The position numbers and the translations under genes are program-made. 32,875 bases of DNA, from contig DGWI01000001.1 of assembly GCA_002396085.1 (NCBI GenBank), positions 234 through 33,108 of the forward strand, read 5' to 3'. The notes below the pieces were generated by a model. The model was not told the origin of the DNA. It saw nothing but the letters and a program-made list of their open reading frames with translations, and ran no database searches. Source of the DNA: Porphyromonadaceae bacterium UBA4262. GTDB taxonomy: Bacteria > Bacteroidota > Bacteroidia > Bacteroidales > Muribaculaceae. Shown piece by piece: positions 29,082 to 32,875 of this stretch; the stretch's first letter is position 1, and each line of letters starts with the position of its first letter.

Positions 29082-30746
29082 TTATTCCTTACCCAGGATG
29101 ATGTTCACATCGATGTTGACATCGGTGACGTCGACTTTGTCGTCCTCGTTGACATCGCCGCGCAGGTAGCACCAGATGGCGCACCACGCCGAGTTACCCT
29201 GCGCATCGGTGGCAGTGATGGCCACCATGCCGTTTTTGAGTGCGGTCACCATTCCATTTTCGTCGACAGTGGCAACTGTCGGGTCACTCGAGGTCCAAGA
29301 TACCTGTGTACCTGTTTTGTTGGACAGTTGCAACGTGTGTTGCAACTGCAGCCGTGCCATCGTGGTGCTCAGCATCACGCCCTGAGCGGTAACGGTACAC
29401 TGGGTGTCGGGCAACAGATGCTCAGTGCGATTGGCCTCGGTGGCGACCACTCCCTTCAATTCGATGGCTTTGGTGCCGCTGAACGAGGCATCGGCAATGA
29501 CATTGAACGTGACCACAGCACCACTGTTGCCGCTGATCTCCTTCAGCGTCTGCGAGACGATGAGGATGCGTACCGCACCGCTGGCCAGGTCGGAACTCGA
29601 GATCGTGTGATTATGCCCCTTGCGGTCGGTCAGGTCAAACAAATACTCGCCGTCCTCCTGCTCGATGGTCAGCCCCTCGGGCAGATAGATGTCGGCCTGC
29701 AGCGCGGTGTAAGCCACCGTGTTGTCCAGCATGATCTCGACCTGCTTGGCCTCGCCGGCATTGATGGCGAAGTCGGCAATATAAAGCCGGTCATCGCCCA
29801 CCACGGGAGGCTCTTCGCCACCCTGATTGGTGACGGTACACTGAGTGTCGGGCAACAGATGCTCGGTGCGGTCGGCCTCGGTGGCGACAACACCTTTCAG
29901 TTCAATCGTCTTGGTGCCGCAGAACGAGGCATCGGCAATAATGTTGAAGGTGACCAGTGCGCCACTGTTGCCGCTGATCTCCTTCAGCGTCTGCGAGGCG
30001 ATGAGGATGCGCACCGCACCGCTGGCCAGGCCGGAACTCGAGATGGTGTGGTTGCGTGCCTTGCGGTCGGTCAGGTCAAACAGATACTCGCCATCCTCCT
30101 GCTCGATGGTCAGTCCCTCGGGCAGATAGATGTCGGCCTGCAGGGCGGTGTAAGCCACCGTGTTGTCCAGCATGATCTCGACCTGCTTGGTCTCGCCGGC
30201 ATTGATGGCGAAGTCGGCAATATACAGCCGGTCGTCGCCCACCACGGGAGGTTCGTCGCCACCTTGTGGCCCAGTGACGGTGCACTGGGTGTCGGGCAAC
30301 AGATGCTCGGTGCGGTCGGACTCGGTGGCGACCACTCCCTTCAACTCGATGGCCTTGGTGCCGCTGAACGAGGCATCGGCAATAATGTTGAACGTGACCA
30401 GCGCGCCACTGTTGCCGCTGATCTCCTTCAGCGTCTGCGAGGCGATGAGGATGCGCACGGCACCGCTGGCCAGGTCGGAACTCGAGATCGTGTGGTTGCG
30501 TGCCTTGCGGTCGGTCAGGTCAAACAGATACTCGCCATCCTCCTGCTCGATGGTCAGTCCCTCGGGCAGATAGATGTCGGCCTGCAGGGCGGTGTAAGCC
30601 ACCGTGTTGTCCAGCATGATCTCGACCTGCTTGGTCTCGCCGGCATTGATGGCGAAGTCGGCAATGTACAGCCGATCTTGAGCCTGGGCACTGAACAGTG
30701 CCATCAGGCTCAAGATGATATAATAGAATCTTTTCATCACTGTCAT
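29082..30746 (-). CDS. Secreted protein with three cohesin-like repeats, BIG2-like domain and half-dockerin
   Basis: The 554-residue product has a signal peptide (MKRFYYIILSLMALFSAQAQ after an MTV prefix; ATG at 30737 is an alternative start). Three cohesin-like repeats follow (about 24-171, 172-318, 319-455), each opening DRLYIADFAINAGE and closing HLLPDTQCTVT, joined by short PPVVGD linkers. Next is a BIG2-like Ig domain (VSWTSSDPTVATVDENGMVT) and a single dockerin-type calcium loop at the C-terminus (RGDVNEDDKVDVTDVNIDVN). It probably acts outside the cell as an adhesive or scaffold protein. Repeats differ at only a few residues. It starts 5 bases after the BspA-like gene and is likely co-transcribed with it. 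Confidence 0.85.
   Translation of the reverse strand: MTVMKRFYYIILSLMALFSAQAQDRLYIADFAINAGETKQVEIMLDNTVAYTALQADIYLPEGLTIEQEDGEYLFDLTDRKARNHTISSSDLASGAVRILIASQTLKEISGNSGALVTFNIIADASFSGTKAIELKGVVATESDRTEHLLPDTQCTVTGPQGGDEPPVVGDDRLYIADFAINAGETKQVEIMLDNTVAYTALQADIYLPEGLTIEQEDGEYLFDLTDRKARNHTISSSGLASGAVRILIASQTLKEISGNSGALVTFNIIADASFCGTKTIELKGVVATEADRTEHLLPDTQCTVTNQGGEEPPVVGDDRLYIADFAINAGEAKQVEIMLDNTVAYTALQADIYLPEGLTIEQEDGEYLFDLTDRKGHNHTISSSDLASGAVRILIVSQTLKEISGNSGAVVTFNVIADASFSGTKAIELKGVVATEANRTEHLLPDTQCTVTAQGVMLSTTMARLQLQHTLQLSNKTGTQVSWTSSDPTVATVDENGMVTALKNGMVAITATDAQGNSAWCAIWCYLRGDVNEDDKVDVTDVNIDVNIILGKE
29391..30690 (-). repeat. Three long tandem coding repeats (441/444-base period)
   Basis: Matching landmarks recur at 29391, 29832 and 30276, giving in-frame spacings of 441 and 444 bases. 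Long stretches are identical at base level, for example the segment around CTGATCTCCTTCAGCGTCTG in all three copies. This points to recent duplication or gene conversion. Confidence 0.9.
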
Positions 30747-30751
30747 CCGCT

Positions 30752-32875
30752 TTAGAGTCTAATTTTTGCTACACTGCCATTCATCTTCACCAGGACAATG
30801 CCACTGGCGGGGGCTGCAATGACATTGCGACCTGCATGCACGTTGTGGGCCACGCTCATGCCATTGGGCAGGGCAATTATCACCTGGCCGTTAACCGGGG
30901 TCTCAACCACGATGTTGCCATCCTGGGCATAGATGCGTGTCTTGGCATTGGCATCATGCACACCCGTGGCAAGAGGAGTCAACACGATGTCGCTGTGGCC
31001 GATGCCTTGTGCAGCGGGTGTCGCCAACTGGATGCCGTGCAGCGTCACCACGTCCTGCGCCTCGCCCGAGAGGCTGATGCGCAGCACCGCTCCCTCATGG
31101 TCCTTGAATGCCTTGAGTGCGCTCGAGGCTGCCAGCAGGCGGTAGTTGCCGTTTACCACTTGTGCCACATCGACGGTGTGGCTGTCGCTGCCGCGGTCGG
31201 TCAGTGTGGCCTCAGCCACACTCATGCCCTGCGGCAAAGTGAGGTCAATCTGCAGTGCGGTGATGTCCACATCGTTGTCCAGGCTCACCACAATCTCGTT
31301 GCCGTTCATCATGGCATTCATGGCGACATCACCGTCCATGATGCCCATGGCAGGCGCATGGCGTGGTGCCTCGCTCGGATAGGTCAGCGCAATTGCGGCA
31401 ACACCCACCAGGTCGGTCACATTGATGGTACCGTTCTCGTCGAGGTCGGCAGCCGCGAAGATAAACGGCTGCGGGTTCTGCTCCAGGATGTAACTGGCGG
31501 TGGTCACATAGTCACTCACGTTGACCTTGTTGTCGCCGTTCACATCGCCGGGCGTGACGCTCTTGGTCACGGTCACCTGGCACGACGCGCTCAGGTTGGT
31601 GCCATCCTGGGTGGTGGCGGTGATGGTGGCGGTGCCAGGAGCCACAGCGGTCACCAGGCCAGACGCATCGACGATGGCGATTGCCTCATCGTCGCTGTGC
31701 CATGAAACAGTCTTGATGGCGGCGTTGTCGGGCAGGATGGTGGCGGTGAGTTGCAGCACATTGCCCTCGGTCATCTCGACCTCGGTCTGATTCAGCGTGA
31801 TCGACTCGGCCTGGATGCCCTTGACGATGACCACACACGAGTCGGGCACGGCCTTGCCGTCGGCCGAGCGCACGGTCACCACGGCACGGCCGGGCTTCAC
31901 AGCCAGCACCTGCACGCGGTTGTTGATGACTTTTATTAAGGCAACTTCAGTATTACTGTTTACTGCTACAATATCGGTGGCGGCGGGGTCAAACGACGGG
32001 GTCAGCCACTGGATGGTGCTGGGATCCATCTCCAGTTGGTGCTTGTCGAGCGTGATGGTGATTTGCTGCTCGAGCACCACCACATGGCAGCGTGCCATCA
32101 GGTCGGCGCAGGTGACGGTGATGTCACACTCGCCGGGCTTCAGCGTGGTCACCACGCCACTGGAGTTGACGGTGGCGATACTGGCATCCGATGTGCTCCA
32201 AGTCAGGCTCAGCCCGGTGTTGCTGGGCTGCAAGGTGGCTTGCAGGTTGAGTGTGCTACCCAACTTGACGTATGCCGTGTCGGCACTCAGTATCAATGAG
32301 GCAGGCTCGACGGCATCGCCCACGATGTTGGTGAAGTTCTGCCAGTAGGGGGCCTCAAAGTATGCCGCCATCGCGCTGGCAGGCACATGGAGCGTGCCGC
32401 TGTAACTCGTGAATGTGTTGTCATCACACTCGGGTGGAGTCGTGGCGTAAGAGTAGATTCTCGATGGCTTGATACCCAAGTTCTTGATGCTCACCACCTC
32501 ATCCTTGAGTATAAGTGTGGCTACATTGGTATATGAAGAACCGTAATAAGAACCAAAAGCACCGTCTCCAATCGTTTCAATCCCGCCACACAGGGTCAGA
32601 GTTCTATTAAGGCTTCGTTGCTCTTTATTGTAGAAAGCTTCTTTGCCGATGGTGGTGACGGAGTTGCCGATGCTCACCGAGGTCAGCCCGTTGCAGCCAG
32701 AGAACGCTCTGTCGCCGATGGTGGTGACGGAGTTGGGGATGGTCACCGAGGTCAGGCCGCTGCAGCTAGAGAATGTGTAGTTGCCGATGGTGGTGACGGA
32801 ATTGGGGATGGTCACCGAGGTCAGCCCGCTGCAGCCAGAGAACGCCCGGTCGCCGATGGCGGTGACGGAGTTGGG
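30752..32875 (-). CDS. BspA-like LRR, BIG2, dockerin and cohesin-like surface protein with T9SS-like tail (5' end outside window)
   Basis: The frame is open to the right edge, giving 707 residues without the N-terminus; the apparent GTG start at 32815 is an internal valine of a repeat. In order: LRR_5/BspA repeats of 23 residues (NSVTTIGDRAFSGC, GLTSVTIP); a C-terminal LRR cap ending near EAPYWQNFTNIVG; three BIG2-like segments (LTWSTSDASIATV, a degenerate one, VSWHSDDEAIAIV); a two-loop dockerin (GDVNGDNKVNVSDY and DLDENGTINVTDL); a cohesin-like domain (VVSLDNDVDITALQIDLTLP); and a tail (IYAQDGNIVVETPVNGQVII) resembling type IX secretion sorting domains. It is probably cell-surface or secreted. 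BspA relatives bind host matrix proteins, but ligands cannot be read from sequence. Confidence 0.88.
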   Translation of the reverse strand, partial: PNSVTAIGDRAFSGCSGLTSVTIPNSVTTIGNYTFSSCSGLTSVTIPNSVTTIGDRAFSGCNGLTSVSIGNSVTTIGKEAFYNKEQRSLNRTLTLCGGIETIGDGAFGSYYGSSYTNVATLILKDEVVSIKNLGIKPSRIYSYATTPPECDDNTFTSYSGTLHVPASAMAAYFEAPYWQNFTNIVGDAVEPASLILSADTAYVKLGSTLNLQATLQPSNTGLSLTWSTSDASIATVNSSGVVTTLKPGECDITVTCADLMARCHVVVLEQQITITLDKHQLEMDPSTIQWLTPSFDPAATDIVAVNSNTEVALIKVINNRVQVLAVKPGRAVVTVRSADGKAVPDSCVVIVKGIQAESITLNQTEVEMTEGNVLQLTATILPDNAAIKTVSWHSDDEAIAIVDASGLVTAVAPGTATITATTQDGTNLSASCQVTVTKSVTPGDVNGDNKVNVSDYVTTASYILEQNPQPFIFAAADLDENGTINVTDLVGVAAIALTYPSEAPRHAPAMGIMDGDVAMNAMMNGNEIVVSLDNDVDITALQIDLTLPQGMSVAEATLTDRGSDSHTVDVAQVVNGNYRLLAASSALKAFKDHEGAVLRISLSGEAQDVVTLHGIQLATPAAQGIGHSDIVLTPLATGVHDANAKTRIYAQDGNIVVETPVNGQVIIALPNGMSVAHNVHAGRNVIAAPASGIVLVKMNGSVAKIRL
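32640..32875 (-). repeat. 69-base tandem repeats coding BspA-type leucine-rich repeats
   Basis: Units of 69 bases (23 codons) with near-identical sequence, each containing GTGGTGACGGAGTTG or a close variant on the plus strand, continue to the window edge. They encode NSVTTIG-x3-F-x-GC-x-GLTSV units. Confidence 0.85.

Noticed and set aside
29328..30755. 475-codon open frame on the plus strand opposite the cohesin-like gene
   Set aside because: It mirrors the three coding repeats on the minus strand, which have a signal peptide, domain matches and a dockerin; the antisense product has none.
32813..32815. GTG as the start of the BspA-like gene
   Set aside because: The codon is an internal valine of a leucine-rich repeat; the same repeat pattern continues in frame to the window edge with no stop.
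32640..32875. CRISPR-like regular repeats
   Set aside because: The 69-base units are contiguous, in frame and encode leucine-rich repeats; there are no unique spacers.

Overview
The window comes from a member of the phylum Bacteroidota, most likely order Bacteroidales and of a gut type such as Muribaculaceae or Prevotellaceae; the family is inferred from gene content only. Supporting signs are promoter boxes of the form TAnnTTTG, mostly absent Shine-Dalgarno sequences, VDLGLSVKWAT-type (FISUMP) lipoprotein sequence, BspA-like leucine-rich repeats with BIG2, cohesin and dockerin modules, and a T9SS-like C-terminal tail.

Region 1 (1-13430, all minus strand) is one long ribosomal-protein block, transcribed right to left: rpsL-rpsG-fusA-rpsJ-rplC-rplD-rplW-rplB-rpsS-rplV-rpsC-rplP-rpmC-rpsQ-rplN-rplX-rplE-rpsN-rpsH-rplF-rplR-rpsE-rpmD-rplO-secY, with secY cut by the window edge. 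The str, S10 and spc operons of E. coli are joined here, with no tuf between fusA and rpsJ. A good Bacteroidota promoter lies upstream of rpsL. rplF and rplW have clear AGGAGG sequences, unlike the genes around them.

Region 2 (13600-17345) holds an orphan rfbC/rmlC (minus, with its own terminator), a 755-residue protein (plus) with a compact C-H-C-C zinc motif and a TerD-like C-terminal domain, and a small secreted FMN_bind protein (minus) with a covalent-flavinylation motif.

Region 3 (17465-25460, plus) reads as one tightly spaced gene run: tsaC, a polyprenyl-phosphate sugar transferase, a CLC-family chloride transporter with CBS domains, fmt, an MBOAT acyltransferase, an SGNH-like partner and a FISUMP lipoprotein. 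The last three genes overlap and may form an envelope-polysaccharide O-acylation unit. A 14-bp perfect hairpin separates them from the convergent glnS.

Region 4 (27205-29060) has glnS (minus) diverging from a pair of HU-family genes (plus). The first encodes a stand-alone HU-like protein. The second fuses an HU domain to a Glu-Pro-rich linker, one transmembrane helix and a LysM-like domain. This architecture could tie the nucleoid to the cell wall and is the most striking item in the window.

Region 5 (29082-32875, minus) holds two adjacent secreted proteins. One has three nearly identical cohesin-like repeats, a BIG2-like domain and a half-dockerin. The other, cut by the window edge, has BspA-type leucine-rich repeats, BIG2-like domains, a dockerin, a cohesin-like domain and a T9SS-like tail. 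No tRNA, rRNA, insertion sequence or CRISPR array was seen.
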